Source of the DNA: Arsukibacterium sp. UBA5043
GTDB taxonomy: Bacteria; Pseudomonadota; Gammaproteobacteria; Enterobacterales; Alteromonadaceae
Assembly (NCBI GenBank): GCA_002415085.1
Contig: DIBV01000003.1
Location: 1 to 64,000, forward strand
Length of the DNA stretch: 64,000 nt
Direction of reading: 5' to 3'
Below are positions 20,280 through 29,335 of the stretch, in pieces; the stretch's first letter is position 1, and each line of letters opens with the position of its first letter. The notes under the pieces are model-generated. The model was not told the DNA's origin. It searched no databases and was given only the letters and a program-made list of their open reading frames with translations. Position numbers and translations under genes: made by a program.

Positions 20280-20315
20280 CACCGGCTTTGGGCTTAGTCT
20301 GGCTAAGTTGCGTTC

Positions 20316-20888
20316 TCAGCTATTACTGATCGGCTGACAATGCTGCTTCAGATAGGGAGTAAGCCGGTTAGTGATTACTGCCGCACGCTCGTTAGGGCAA
20401 AAATAAGTGAGCACCGGTTCGGCAAAGTCCGGTGCTATCGCCTTACCAATACTATATACCGTGCCAAGCAGCGTGGTGTCGGTTTGAAAATACTGCTTTA
20501 TCACGTAATCACGTGGTAGCGTCCAATACAAGGCGATACCTTCGCGCTGCGCATAATTAGTCAGTGTGGTTTTTAACGTTTCACCGACACGGAAACGACG
20601 ATCAGTAACCAGCCCCTGCCAATTTGCTTCTGCCGGCAGTACTTCTCTGCCACGTTGTGCCAGATTGCGGCTTAACTGCCCGCTGGTATCGGGCAGCGTA
20701 ATATGAAAGTCGCTCTGCTGGTTATTGCCAGCCTGATTGCCGCGAATTTTACTGTAAAACTCGCTTAGGCCACGGGCTGCCTGGTTCATGGTTTCTTTTT
20801 CAAAAACCAGTTCTGACTTTACAATTAAAAAATAACCGCCAACCACCAGCAACGTCAGAATCAATAAGGTGCGAACCCAGTACCACAT
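20316..20888 (-). CDS. TcpQ/PilL-type C-terminal domain protein
   Basis: The 190-residue protein has one N-terminal membrane segment (residues 4-24). Its C-terminal 90 residues resemble the TcpQ/PilL domain: a tryptophan-led FRVGETLKTTLTNYAQREG followed by LYWTLPRDY. That domain is found in toxin-coregulated and type IV pilus accessory proteins and in stand-alone periplasmic proteins. No pilus genes are nearby. It follows lpxL after two bases, so it is probably co-transcribed with it. Function is unknown. Confidence 0.7.
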   Translation of the reverse strand: MWYWVRTLLILTLLVVGGYFLIVKSELVFEKETMNQAARGLSEFYSKIRGNQAGNNQQSDFHITLPDTSGQLSRNLAQRGREVLPAEANWQGLVTDRRFRVGETLKTTLTNYAQREGIALYWTLPRDYVIKQYFQTDTTLLGTVYSIGKAIAPDFAEPVLTYFCPNERAAVITNRLTPYLKQHCQPISNS

Positions 20889-20890
20889 TG

Positions 20891-21850
20891 TTATTGCTCC
20901 CTGCCAGCGCCAGCTGTTGCCTCTGGTTTGTATAGTGACGGATCGTCGGATTGCGGCCGGGTTTTAAAGCGGCGATGCAACCACATATATTGTTCAGGAT
21001 TTTTTAACACAGCTTGCTCAACCCATTGATTAACTGTTGTTACGTCTGCTTTGTCGTCGCCGCTCGGGAAGTTAGTGAAGGCCGGTAGTACCTCGACCTG
21101 ATAGCCCTGATATCCTGGTAAGCGATAAGTATAGACCGGGATCACCACACAGTTGGCCGCATTAGCAAATAGTAATGTACCGGTGGTGGTAGCTGTTTCT
21201 GCTACAGCAAAAAACGGCACAAATTCGGCGCGGTTGCGGCCATAATCCTGATCCGGCAGGTAAAAACACACCTCTTGCTGATTAAGCGCCTGAATTAATC
21301 CTTTAACGTCGCGTTTGCCTACCATATATTTGTTAGCACGATTACGGCCATGGTATTGCAGGTAATCCATTAACGAATTATTGTGCGGCCGGTAAAAACC
21401 CACACTGGGGTGGGTTAAACCAAATACCCGGCATGCTGCTTCCAGATGTAAAAAATGGGCCGCCAGCAGCAACACACCTTTTCCCTGTGCCAGTGCGGCT
21501 TCAACATGCTCGTAGCCTGAAAAGTGGGCCAGTTTCCGAACCCGCCAGTTGGGCCACCACCAGCCAATAATTGTTTCAAAAAGTGCTTTACCTGATTCGG
21601 CAAAGTTTGCTTTTAGCAACGCGTGTTGTTCAGTTGCGGGCATCTCTGGAAAACATAACGCAATATTACGGGCCGCGACTTTACGCCTGGAACTCATAAA
21701 TTTATAAAGCAGGGCGCCGACGCCACTGCCCATAAGCATTAACACCCGGTAGGGTAACCAGCTTATCAGCCACATCAGGGCAACACCCAGCCACAACAGC
21801 CAGTATTGAGGAAGTAAAAAACGCCAGCTAAATTGGGGAGCATTAACCAC
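20891..21850 (-). CDS. lpxL: Lipid A late acyltransferase (LpxL/HtrB family)
   Basis: The 319-residue inner-membrane enzyme adds a secondary acyl chain, usually laurate, to the lipid A precursor. It shows an N-terminal membrane segment, the catalytic HxxxxE motif in AAHFLHLE and PDQDYGRNRAEFVPFF, typical of LpxL/LpxP. The exact acyl specificity cannot be read from sequence, so LpxM or LpxP type activity remains possible. It leads a two-gene unit with the TcpQ-like protein. Confidence 0.9.
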   Translation of the reverse strand: MVNAPQFSWRFLLPQYWLLWLGVALMWLISWLPYRVLMLMGSGVGALLYKFMSSRRKVAARNIALCFPEMPATEQHALLKANFAESGKALFETIIGWWWPNWRVRKLAHFSGYEHVEAALAQGKGVLLLAAHFLHLEAACRVFGLTHPSVGFYRPHNNSLMDYLQYHGRNRANKYMVGKRDVKGLIQALNQQEVCFYLPDQDYGRNRAEFVPFFAVAETATTTGTLLFANAANCVVIPVYTYRLPGYQGYQVEVLPAFTNFPSGDDKADVTTVNQWVEQAVLKNPEQYMWLHRRFKTRPQSDDPSLYKPEATAGAGREQ

Positions 21851-21925
21851 AGTGGCTGTCTCAAAAGTAAGTAATGTGGCTATTGTAACGAAAAAAACCG
21901 GTCAGAACAGACCAAACTGGTAAGA

Positions 21926-21949
21926 GGTTCACCGCAAGTGCGGTGAACC
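21926..21949. terminator. Hairpin between lpxL and tolC
   Basis: GGTTCACCGC (21926-21935) and GCGGTGAACC (21940-21949) form a perfect 10-base stem with an AAGT loop just past the tolC stop. The T run on the minus strand is weak, so it may end tolC transcription poorly or protect the mRNA 3' end. Confidence 0.55.
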
Positions 21950-21959
21950 CTAAGTAATA

Positions 21960-23318
21960 TTACTCGACTAACGCCTGATTAATTGCCAGCAAATCTTGTT
22001 CAGACAAGTTACCCGCCGCTTGTTTTAGTGACAGAATAGCGATGACATAGTTGTAGCGGGCAGCAGATAAATTGCGGCGGGCTTCAAACAGGTTGCGGGT
22101 ACTTTGCAACACGTCAACAATGGTGCGGGTGCCCACTTCAAAGCCAGCATCTGTGGCGTTTAAAGCACTGTCGGCAGAAATAACTGCTTGCTCCAGAGCA
22201 CGGATAGTAGCGATATTGGCGTTAATATCGTTAAATGACACCCGTACCTGACGTACTGCTGTGCGGTAGCTTTGCTCTAAATCCTGACTGGCGGCGACAT
22301 AGTTGGCGCGGGCTACTTCTGTTGCGGCCACAGTTGCTCCGCCACTATATAACGGTACCCGCAAATTTAAACCAATACTGTTATTATCAAATCGCGGTGG
22401 ATTACTACTTTGCACCATGCCAGCAAATTTTCTATCTGCCTCACCATCCTCTGTGCCATAGCTTGCTTCGAGGTTCAGAGTGGGGTAGTGACCGGCCTTG
22501 GCATTCTCTATATCATTCTGCGCCACTTCCAATGCCAGTTTATTAGCTTTGATATTCAGATTCAGCTCTTCAGCCAAGGCGACCCAGGCATCGGCGGTAG
22601 CCGGCGATGGCAGCTGGGTATCAAACTTGTCAGTGTCTAAACTGGCCAGTTCGCTATGGTACTGGCCGGTAATTTCACGCAGCGTTTCGCGGGCCGTTTC
22701 CAGTAAGTTCTGGGCGGCAATTTCGCGGGCGACCGCACTGTCAAACTGGGCTTGTGCTTCGTGTACATCAGTAATGGCGGTTAAGCCTACCGCAAAACGT
22801 TGCTTGGTTTGCTCTAACTGGCGTTCTATGGCCCGTTTTTCTGCTTCAGCGAAACTTAAACCGTCTACTGCTTCGAGTACGTTAAAATATGCTTGCGACA
22901 CCCGGACAATAAGAGCCTGAATCTCTGCATCCAGAATGGTCTGGCTTTGCATCGCCAGTTTTTCGGCGGTATTCAGATTTTTCCAGTTGGTCCAGTCAAA
23001 AATTGACTGACTCAGGCCAACTTGCGCATTCCAGCCAGTTGATTCTATTTCCAGGTTAACCAGGTCATCACCAATAAAAGCCTGACTTTCTCGCATGCTT
23101 TTACTGTATCCCGCGGTTAAATTTACCTGCGGCAGCAAGCGGGCTTTAGACACATCAATCCGCTCTCTGGCTGCATTGCGAACGGCTTCTGCTCGTAGTA
23201 GTTGCGGATCTTTCTGGGTGGCCAGCCGATAAACAGTGGTTAAATCTTCTGCTAGGGCGCTAACGCTGAATACGGTTAACGAAGACAAAATTAAAGTACT
23301 TAAAAACGATTTTTTCAT
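21960..23318 (-). CDS. tolC: TolC-family outer membrane channel
   Basis: TolC is the trimeric outer-membrane tunnel used by RND and ABC exporters. The protein of 452 residues has a signal sequence (MKKSFLSTLILSS...ALAEDL). Two repeats of the outer membrane efflux domain follow, and the alpha-helical repeats and GGATVAATEVARANY-type segment are typical. I chose the ATG at 23318, which leaves a clean signal peptide, over the upstream alternative at 23408. It is divergent from nudF, as in E. coli, and is the only outer-membrane channel in the window for the CusBA pump. Confidence 0.95.
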   Translation of the reverse strand: MKKSFLSTLILSSLTVFSVSALAEDLTTVYRLATQKDPQLLRAEAVRNAARERIDVSKARLLPQVNLTAGYSKSMRESQAFIGDDLVNLEIESTGWNAQVGLSQSIFDWTNWKNLNTAEKLAMQSQTILDAEIQALIVRVSQAYFNVLEAVDGLSFAEAEKRAIERQLEQTKQRFAVGLTAITDVHEAQAQFDSAVAREIAAQNLLETARETLREITGQYHSELASLDTDKFDTQLPSPATADAWVALAEELNLNIKANKLALEVAQNDIENAKAGHYPTLNLEASYGTEDGEADRKFAGMVQSSNPPRFDNNSIGLNLRVPLYSGGATVAATEVARANYVAASQDLEQSYRTAVRQVRVSFNDINANIATIRALEQAVISADSALNATDAGFEVGTRTIVDVLQSTRNLFEARRNLSAARYNYVIAILSLKQAAGNLSEQDLLAINQALVE

Positions 23319-23434
23319 AATCACCAAGTCCTGGCTTAAAGGAAACTGCACAAATGATAACCTGTTACGGTAAACTAAGTCAGGATTAAACCGTAAAGTT
23401 ACCGTCAAGAGTGTAACAAAATGTGAGGGCAGAC

Positions 23435-24082
23435 ATGTCTGAAGTCAATAACGGCGATTATCCATCATTTGCCGCGCAAGATGTAGAGATAATCGATAAA
23501 AGCACGGTTTTTCAGGGTTTTTTTCAGATTGAGCGCTGTCAACTTCGCCATAAGCTTTATGCCGGTGGCTGGAGTAGCCCAATGGTGCGGGAGATATTTG
23601 AACGGGGCCATGCGGCCGCTGTGCTACCATACAATCCGCAAACCGATGAGCTGGTATTAATAGAGCAGTTTCGACCCGGTGCCATGATCGAAAACCGCAG
23701 CCCCTGGTTGCTGGAAACGATTGCCGGTATGATAGACCACAATCAGACCGGCGAGCAGACTGCCCGGCGAGAAGCATTGGAAGAGGCAGGGCTTGAGCTT
23801 GGCAAACTTTGGCCTATGCTTAGTTATTTTTCCAGCCCCGGCGGCAGCACCGAGCGGGTACAGTTGTTTCTTGGCCAGTTAACCGGGCCGGTTGTGCCGG
23901 GTATTTATGGGCTTGAGCAGGAGCATGAAGATATCAAAGTGCAGCTGTTACCACGCGTTGATGCCATGCACTTGCTGGCTGAGGGGAAGATTGACAATGC
24001 TGCTACGGTAATAGCACTGCAGTGGCTGACTTTACATTTAACCGAGGTGCGCCGCGCCTGGAGTAGTGATGCTGTTGACTAA
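23435..24082 (+). CDS. nudF: ADP-ribose pyrophosphatase NudF
   Basis: NudF hydrolyses ADP-ribose to AMP and ribose-5-phosphate. The 215-residue protein carries a Nudix box, GMIDHNQTGEQTARREALEEAG in outline, with the REALEEAG core that binds magnesium. The ATG at 23435 with GAGGG five bases before it is preferred to the GTG at 23423. The next gene overlaps its end by 14 bases. The order nudF-yqiB-cpdA-yqiA-parE is the E. coli order. Confidence 0.95.
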   Translation: MSEVNNGDYPSFAAQDVEIIDKSTVFQGFFQIERCQLRHKLYAGGWSSPMVREIFERGHAAAVLPYNPQTDELVLIEQFRPGAMIENRSPWLLETIAGMIDHNQTGEQTARREALEEAGLELGKLWPMLSYFSSPGGSTERVQLFLGQLTGPVVPGIYGLEQEHEDIKVQLLPRVDAMHLLAEGKIDNAATVIALQWLTLHLTEVRRAWSSDAVD

Positions 24083-24527
24083 TGCGCGGCAATATCAGCC
24101 GCAGTTGCCAGACTTTCTGAGTTTATGCGAGCGAAATTATGCCCGCTTAAACCGCCTGTTACCGCCCAAATTTGCGCCGGGGTCGCAGTGGTCTATTGCC
24201 ATCAGTTCGCAGCAGCACTATCAGCTTAGCGTGCTGGAATGCGGGCCCTTTACTACCCGGTTGCAAATTGAGTTGTTAAGTACATCCCAGTCAGTATCCG
24301 GGATCAGCTTGCTCAGTCCCAGTTTTGATGTCCAGCTTTACCATGATGCCCAGTTGGCCGAAGTGGTGCGGATGGCCCGCCACCGCAAGTTCGCCGCGCG
24401 CTACCCATATCCAAACCCGCAGATGATGCAGCCGGACGAAAAGCGGCAGATAAACCTGTTACTGGCAGACTGGCTGAAATTATGTGTGGCACAGGGCTAT
24501 AATGCGACCACCGTGGACCTTAAGTAA
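24069..24527 (+). CDS. yqiB: DUF1249 protein YqiB
   Basis: This 152-residue protein is the DUF1249 family member always found between nudF and cpdA in gammaproteobacteria. It shows FLSLCERNYARLNRLLP near the start and a conserved HDAQLAEVVRMARHR segment. Function is unknown. It overlaps nudF by 14 bases and cpdA by one base, so it is translationally coupled on both sides. I prefer the ATG at 24069 to the GTG one codon earlier. Confidence 0.9.
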   Translation: MLLTNARQYQPQLPDFLSLCERNYARLNRLLPPKFAPGSQWSIAISSQQHYQLSVLECGPFTTRLQIELLSTSQSVSGISLLSPSFDVQLYHDAQLAEVVRMARHRKFAARYPYPNPQMMQPDEKRQINLLLADWLKLCVAQGYNATTVDLK

Positions 24528-25294
24528 TGGCCGTATTGCAGTTAAAGGCCAAAGCGCAGTATCAGATCGTTCAGTTAAGCGATTGTCATTTATTGGCGGA
24601 TATTGATGGCGAATATCAGGGGGTGAAATCAGGTCGGTATTTACAACAGGTTATTGCGGCCATCGTGGGCAGTCCCTGCCTGCCCGATGCCATAATCCTC
24701 AGTGGTGATTTAAGTCAGGATCACAGCCGTGCGTCGTATCAGTTACTGGCGAGGTTACTGGCACCACTGACCTGCCCGGTGCTGGTGTTACCGGGTAATC
24801 ATGATGATTATGAACAGCTAAGCTGGATAACCGGACAAGCACCGCTGGTTGCTGCCAGCAGCCTGCAACTGGGCAGCTGGCAGTTGCTGCTGCTTGATAC
24901 CAAAGGCGAGACGCCAGCGGGTTATTTTGATGCTGAGCGCCGCAGACAGCTGGCCAGACAATTTGCCGCCAGCAATGCTGAACACCTCTGGCTGTTCAGT
25001 CATCACCACCCTTTGCCTTTGGGTAGCGCTATCGATAAACATGGCTGGCAGGATCCAGAACCTTTCTGGCAGTTGCTGGCGACTGAGCCACGGCTAAAAG
25101 GCCTGGCGCATGGTCATTGTCATCATGCTTATGCGAAACAGCATCAACAGATTCAGCTGGTAGGTTGCCCGGCAAGTTCTGTACAATTTTGTCAGGATGA
25201 TGCCTGGCAGACGCATGATAAAGGTCCGATGTATTGTCATTGGCAGTTTGCAGCCAAGGGTCAGGTAAGCTGGCAGTTTATTACAATAAGTTAG
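24527..25294 (+). CDS. cpdA: 3',5'-cyclic-AMP phosphodiesterase CpdA
   Basis: CpdA lowers cyclic AMP and so tunes CRP control. The 255-residue calcineurin-like enzyme shows the metal-binding series SDCHLLAD, SGDLSQD, PGNHDDY, FSHHHPLP and HGHCHHAY in the right order. The start ATG overlaps the yqiB stop (TAATG). Confidence 0.95.
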   Translation: MAVLQLKAKAQYQIVQLSDCHLLADIDGEYQGVKSGRYLQQVIAAIVGSPCLPDAIILSGDLSQDHSRASYQLLARLLAPLTCPVLVLPGNHDDYEQLSWITGQAPLVAASSLQLGSWQLLLLDTKGETPAGYFDAERRRQLARQFAASNAEHLWLFSHHHPLPLGSAIDKHGWQDPEPFWQLLATEPRLKGLAHGHCHHAYAKQHQQIQLVGCPASSVQFCQDDAWQTHDKGPMYCHWQFAAKGQVSWQFITIS

Positions 25295-25319
25295 TCCCGC
25301 CGAAAACAGGAGACAGCGC

Positions 25320-25922
25320 TTGACGCTTTATTATTTACACGGTTTTGCCAGCTCATCGCAGTCAGTTAAAGCCGTGCAGGCCCGGCAGTTTTTCGCCAGC
25401 CATTATCCGCAGCAGTCCTTTGTTGCCCTGGATTTAGCCTATACCCCAGCGGACGCGATGGCCCAGTTAACAGCTGTAATGAACACAGCGCCGCCCCACG
25501 CTATTATTGGCAGTTCGCTCGGTGGCTTTCTGGCCACCGTGATGGCCGAGCGTTATCAGTGCCGGGCCTGTTTAATTAACCCGGCAGTGGCACCGCATCA
25601 GGTACTCTCAGAGTATCTGGGGGAATACCACCATCCGGTGCTGCAACAAAAATTTACAGTACAAGCCAGCCACATGGCGGAGCTGGAACAACTGATGCCC
25701 GTGCGGTTGCGCCAGCCAGCAAACTATTTAGTACTGTTGCAAAGCGGCGATGAAGTGTTAGATTACCGCAAAGCCGTTAGCTATTATCAGGGCGCCCGGT
25801 TGCAGGTGATTAGTGGTGGCGATCACAGTTTTCAAGGTTTTGCCGGATATTTGCCGGCGATTGCCGATTTTTGCCAGCTTAGTACCGCAAGTCACCCCCA
25901 CGGCCCCATGAGCAGAAAGTAA
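25320..25922 (+). CDS. yqiA: Esterase YqiA
   Basis: A 200-residue alpha/beta hydrolase of the UPF0227 type. It begins LYYLHGFASSSQSVKA and has the nucleophile elbow GSSLGGF and a C-terminal GGDHSFQGF histidine loop, giving a complete Ser-Asp-His set. The E. coli protein has carboxylesterase activity on short acyl chains. Translation starts at TTG with AGGAGA upstream. It lies eight bases before parE. Confidence 0.93.
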   Translation: MTLYYLHGFASSSQSVKAVQARQFFASHYPQQSFVALDLAYTPADAMAQLTAVMNTAPPHAIIGSSLGGFLATVMAERYQCRACLINPAVAPHQVLSEYLGEYHHPVLQQKFTVQASHMAELEQLMPVRLRQPANYLVLLQSGDEVLDYRKAVSYYQGARLQVISGGDHSFQGFAGYLPAIADFCQLSTASHPHGPMSRK

Positions 25923-25929
25923 CCAGACA

Positions 25930-27834
25930 GTGACGAAAACTATGACAGAGCAACTGTATAACGCCGAATCGATTGAAGTATTAACCGGGCTTGAGCCAGT
26001 GCAGCGTCGTCCCGGAATGTATACCGATACAACCCGCCCGAACCACCTTGCACAAGAAGTTATTGATAACAGTGTGGATGAAGCACTGGCGGGACATGCA
26101 GATCTGGTGCAGGTAATCTTGCATGACGATCAGTCACTGGAGGTCATCGATAATGGCCGGGGCATGCCGGTTGATATTCACCCGGAAGAAGGGGTGTCAG
26201 GTGTTGAGCTTATTATGTGCCGCCTGCATGCCGGCGGTAAATTCTCCAATAAAAACTACCAGTTCTCCGGCGGTTTGCACGGGGTAGGCATTTCTGTGGT
26301 TAATGCGTTATCAAGCCGGGTAGATGTGAGTATTCGCCGTGATGGTAACGTATACGATATTGCCTTTGAACATGGCAATAAAGTCAGTGAACTGGCCATT
26401 AGCGGTACGGTGGGGAAACGTAATACCGGTACCCGGCTGCGCTTCTGGCCGACCCCAAGTTATTTTGACTCTCCAAAATTTTCGGTCAGCCGGCTGTTAC
26501 ATGTTTTAAAAGCCAAAGCGGTGCTGTGTCCGGGTCTAACGGTTAAATTTGATGACAAGGTAAACCAGCAACAATACAGCTGGTGTTATCAGGCAGGGAT
26601 CCGCGATTACTTGGCTGAAGCTGTCCAAAACTACATTGCGTTGCCTGAGCAACCCTTTGTCGGTAATTTCAGTGGCTCGCAGGAAGCGGTGGAATGGGCC
26701 TTACTTTGGCTGCCGGAGGGCGGCGAGCTGGTGACCGAAAGTTATGTTAACTTAATTCCGACGGCCCAGGGCGGTACCCACGTTAATGGTTTACGCCAGG
26801 GCTTACTGGAAGCGCTGCGCGAGTTTTGTGAGTTTCGAACCTTATTGCCCCGCGGCATAAAACTGTCGCCGGAAGATGTCTGGGACCGCTGCAGTTATGT
26901 GCTCAGCGTCAAAATGCAGGATCCGCAATTTGCCGGTCAGACCAAAGAGCGCTTGTCTTCGCGCCAGTGCGCCGCTTTTGTCTCGGGCATTGTAAAAGAT
27001 GCCTTTAGCCTGTGGTTAAACGAGCATACCGATATTGCTCTGGCGCTGGCCGATTTTTGTATCAATAACGCTCAGAAGCGATTAAAAGCGGCTAAAAAAG
27101 TTATCCGCAAAAAAGTAACCTCGGGCCCGGCCTTACCGGGTAAGTTAACCGATTGCTCCGCCCAGGATCTGAGTCAGACCGAATTATTTTTTGTTGAGGG
27201 TGATTCAGCTGGTGGCAGTGCCAAACAGGCCCGCGATAGGGAGTTTCAGGCGGTAATGCCGTTGCGCGGCAAAATACTCAACACCTGGGAGGTTGATTCC
27301 GGCCAAATTCTGGCCTCGCAAGAAGTGCATGATATTTCAGTGGCTATTGGCATCGACCCTGACAGTCAGGACTTATCGGGGCTACGCTACGGCAAAATAT
27401 GTATTCTGGCCGATGCCGACTCTGATGGTTTACACATTGCCACCTTGCTCTGCGCCTTATTTATGCGTCACTTCAGCGCGCTGGTAGCTGCAGGCCACAT
27501 TTATGTCGCGATGCCGCCGCTGTATCGGATTGATATTGGTAAAGACGTATATTATGCGCTGGATGAGGATGAAAAAAACGGTGTGCTGGACCGGATAGAA
27601 GCCGAGAAGAAGCGTGGCAAAGTAAATGTGCAGCGTTTCAAAGGCTTGGGCGAGATGAACCCGCTGCAGCTACGCGAAACGACGATGGACCCTAACACCC
27701 GTCGTTTAGTCCAGTTAACCATTGACGATGTTGCTCAGACCATGGAACTGATGGATATGTTACTGGCAAAAAAACGGGCGACCGATCGGCGCGACTGGCT
27801 GGAATTAAAAGGTGACCGGGCATTGATTGCCTAG
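25930..27834 (+). CDS. parE: DNA topoisomerase IV subunit B ParE
   Basis: ParE is the ATPase subunit of topoisomerase IV, which unlinks daughter chromosomes. The 634-residue protein has the GHKL ATP site (EVIDNSVDEALAGHA, IDNGRGMPVDIHPEEG) and the TOPRIM motifs EGDSAGGSAKQARDRE and DADSDGLHI. It closely follows the E. coli sequence throughout. Two starts are possible, GTG at 25930 or ATG at 25942; neither has a strong ribosome binding site. It is separated from parC by a TPR gene. Confidence 0.97.
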   Translation: MTKTMTEQLYNAESIEVLTGLEPVQRRPGMYTDTTRPNHLAQEVIDNSVDEALAGHADLVQVILHDDQSLEVIDNGRGMPVDIHPEEGVSGVELIMCRLHAGGKFSNKNYQFSGGLHGVGISVVNALSSRVDVSIRRDGNVYDIAFEHGNKVSELAISGTVGKRNTGTRLRFWPTPSYFDSPKFSVSRLLHVLKAKAVLCPGLTVKFDDKVNQQQYSWCYQAGIRDYLAEAVQNYIALPEQPFVGNFSGSQEAVEWALLWLPEGGELVTESYVNLIPTAQGGTHVNGLRQGLLEALREFCEFRTLLPRGIKLSPEDVWDRCSYVLSVKMQDPQFAGQTKERLSSRQCAAFVSGIVKDAFSLWLNEHTDIALALADFCINNAQKRLKAAKKVIRKKVTSGPALPGKLTDCSAQDLSQTELFFVEGDSAGGSAKQARDREFQAVMPLRGKILNTWEVDSGQILASQEVHDISVAIGIDPDSQDLSGLRYGKICILADADSDGLHIATLLCALFMRHFSALVAAGHIYVAMPPLYRIDIGKDVYYALDEDEKNGVLDRIEAEKKRGKVNVQRFKGLGEMNPLQLRETTMDPNTRRLVQLTIDDVAQTMELMDMLLAKKRATDRRDWLELKGDRALIA

Positions 27835-27885
27835 CCAACAGGCGGGTTTGGCCAAACAACTGATTAAGGATGTGAAACTGTTTTG

Positions 27886-29277
27886 ATGAAGATCTGCCAC
27901 TACTTGTGCGTGCTGTTATCGCTGTGCCTGGCTTTCAGCGTACAGGCTCAGCCCATCCCGGGCTGGCTGCTGCAGCTGGATGACTTGAAACATCAGCAGC
28001 CTGAACAAAGTTTGACCATACTTAACGAACACCAGTCCGAGTTTGCCAGTCAGCCCTTGCCGGTTCAAGCTTACTGGTTGCATCAGCAAGCAGCAGTTTA
28101 CAGTGCGCTGGGTCGTCATCAACAGCAACAGCAGGCCGCCCGTCAGGCGCTTGAATTACTTGCAGATACCCAGTCAGCGTTAAAAGTGGAAGTGTGGTAT
28201 GAACTGGGCTATGCCCTGGAAATGCAGGTACAATTAGCTGAAGCCCTGACGCATTATCAGCAGGGCACAGCCCTGGCCACCTTGCTGGATGACGAGAAGC
28301 TGATTTTACGGGGGCAGATTAATCAGGCCGCTATTTTAAGTGAACAGAATGATGACAAGCAGGCCTTATCATTGCTTAAAACCGTGTATCAACGAGCTGA
28401 GTTGCTGCAAGACACGGAAATTCTGGCAGAGGTAAATGCCCAGCTTGGTCTGATGTATTCGTCATTGGCGTTTGAAGAAGATGCGGTGAACTTTTTGCGC
28501 CGGGCACTGGTGTTATATCAACAATTAGGCTGGGTTAAAAATGAAATCGCCGTATTGTTTAACCTGGCCCGTACCTACAGTTACCAGCAGAAATATCAGC
28601 AGGCGTTGGATCATTTTAACCAAATGCTGCAGCGCAGTTTGAGTGCCGATGACGTTGTTAATCTGTATCACGCTTATCTGGGGCTGGCGATTACCAGCGC
28701 CGAAATGAGCCGTACCGAAGCGGCACTGGGGTATATTGAGAAAGCGGAACAATATTTGCCGCGTTTGCAATCGAGCTACCATGTGCAGTCGCATCATTAC
28801 GAAAAAGCACTAATATATCGAGATTTAGAGCAGACATCGCTGGCTATGCAGCAAGTGATACTGGCGGAACAGGCGGCAGAGCAGCCAGCTGAGCAAGCTG
28901 AGCACGTGATATTGGCAATTAAATTGCTGCGGGCCGAGTTACTGGCTCAGCAAGATCAATATCAGAAAGCTTACCTGGTGTTGCAAGAGTTTGTAGATGG
29001 TTTTCAGGAGTTGCGTAACAAAGAGAATGAACTGGCGCTGGAGCGGATCCGACTGGAGTTTGATAGCGAGCGACATCAGGTGCGTAGTAACCTGCTCGAA
29101 GCGGAAAACGAATTAAAAGCCCTGCGGTTGCAGCAGGTAGAGCGTAAGCGGCAGATTCAGCTGATGTGGCTGGGGATCCTTGGTTGCACCACACTGATTT
29201 TGCTTGGTATCGTTTTGTGGCAATTCAGTCGCCGTGCCAGTAAAACCAGGCGAAATAGCAACTCCGTACCTTTGTGA
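27886..29277 (+). CDS. TPR-repeat periplasmic/membrane protein between parE and parC
   Basis: The 463-residue protein starts with a signal sequence (LCVLLSLCLAFSVQAQ). It contains about six to eight TPR-like helical repeats (residues 35-345), then a coiled coil (about 360-425) and a membrane segment (LGILGCTTLILLGIVLWQF) close to the C-terminus. The layout equals the sensory half of Alteromonadales TPR diguanylate cyclases or histidine kinases, but no output domain follows. It lies between the two topoisomerase IV genes without overlaps. Function is unknown. Confidence 0.8.
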   Translation: MKICHYLCVLLSLCLAFSVQAQPIPGWLLQLDDLKHQQPEQSLTILNEHQSEFASQPLPVQAYWLHQQAAVYSALGRHQQQQQAARQALELLADTQSALKVEVWYELGYALEMQVQLAEALTHYQQGTALATLLDDEKLILRGQINQAAILSEQNDDKQALSLLKTVYQRAELLQDTEILAEVNAQLGLMYSSLAFEEDAVNFLRRALVLYQQLGWVKNEIAVLFNLARTYSYQQKYQQALDHFNQMLQRSLSADDVVNLYHAYLGLAITSAEMSRTEAALGYIEKAEQYLPRLQSSYHVQSHHYEKALIYRDLEQTSLAMQQVILAEQAAEQPAEQAEHVILAIKLLRAELLAQQDQYQKAYLVLQEFVDGFQELRNKENELALERIRLEFDSERHQVRSNLLEAENELKALRLQQVERKRQIQLMWLGILGCTTLILLGIVLWQFSRRASKTRRNSNSVPL

Positions 29278-29335
29278 TAGCGAATATCATAATTAAATTT
29301 GACCACGACTTAGCTAAATAATAACAGGAACCGGC

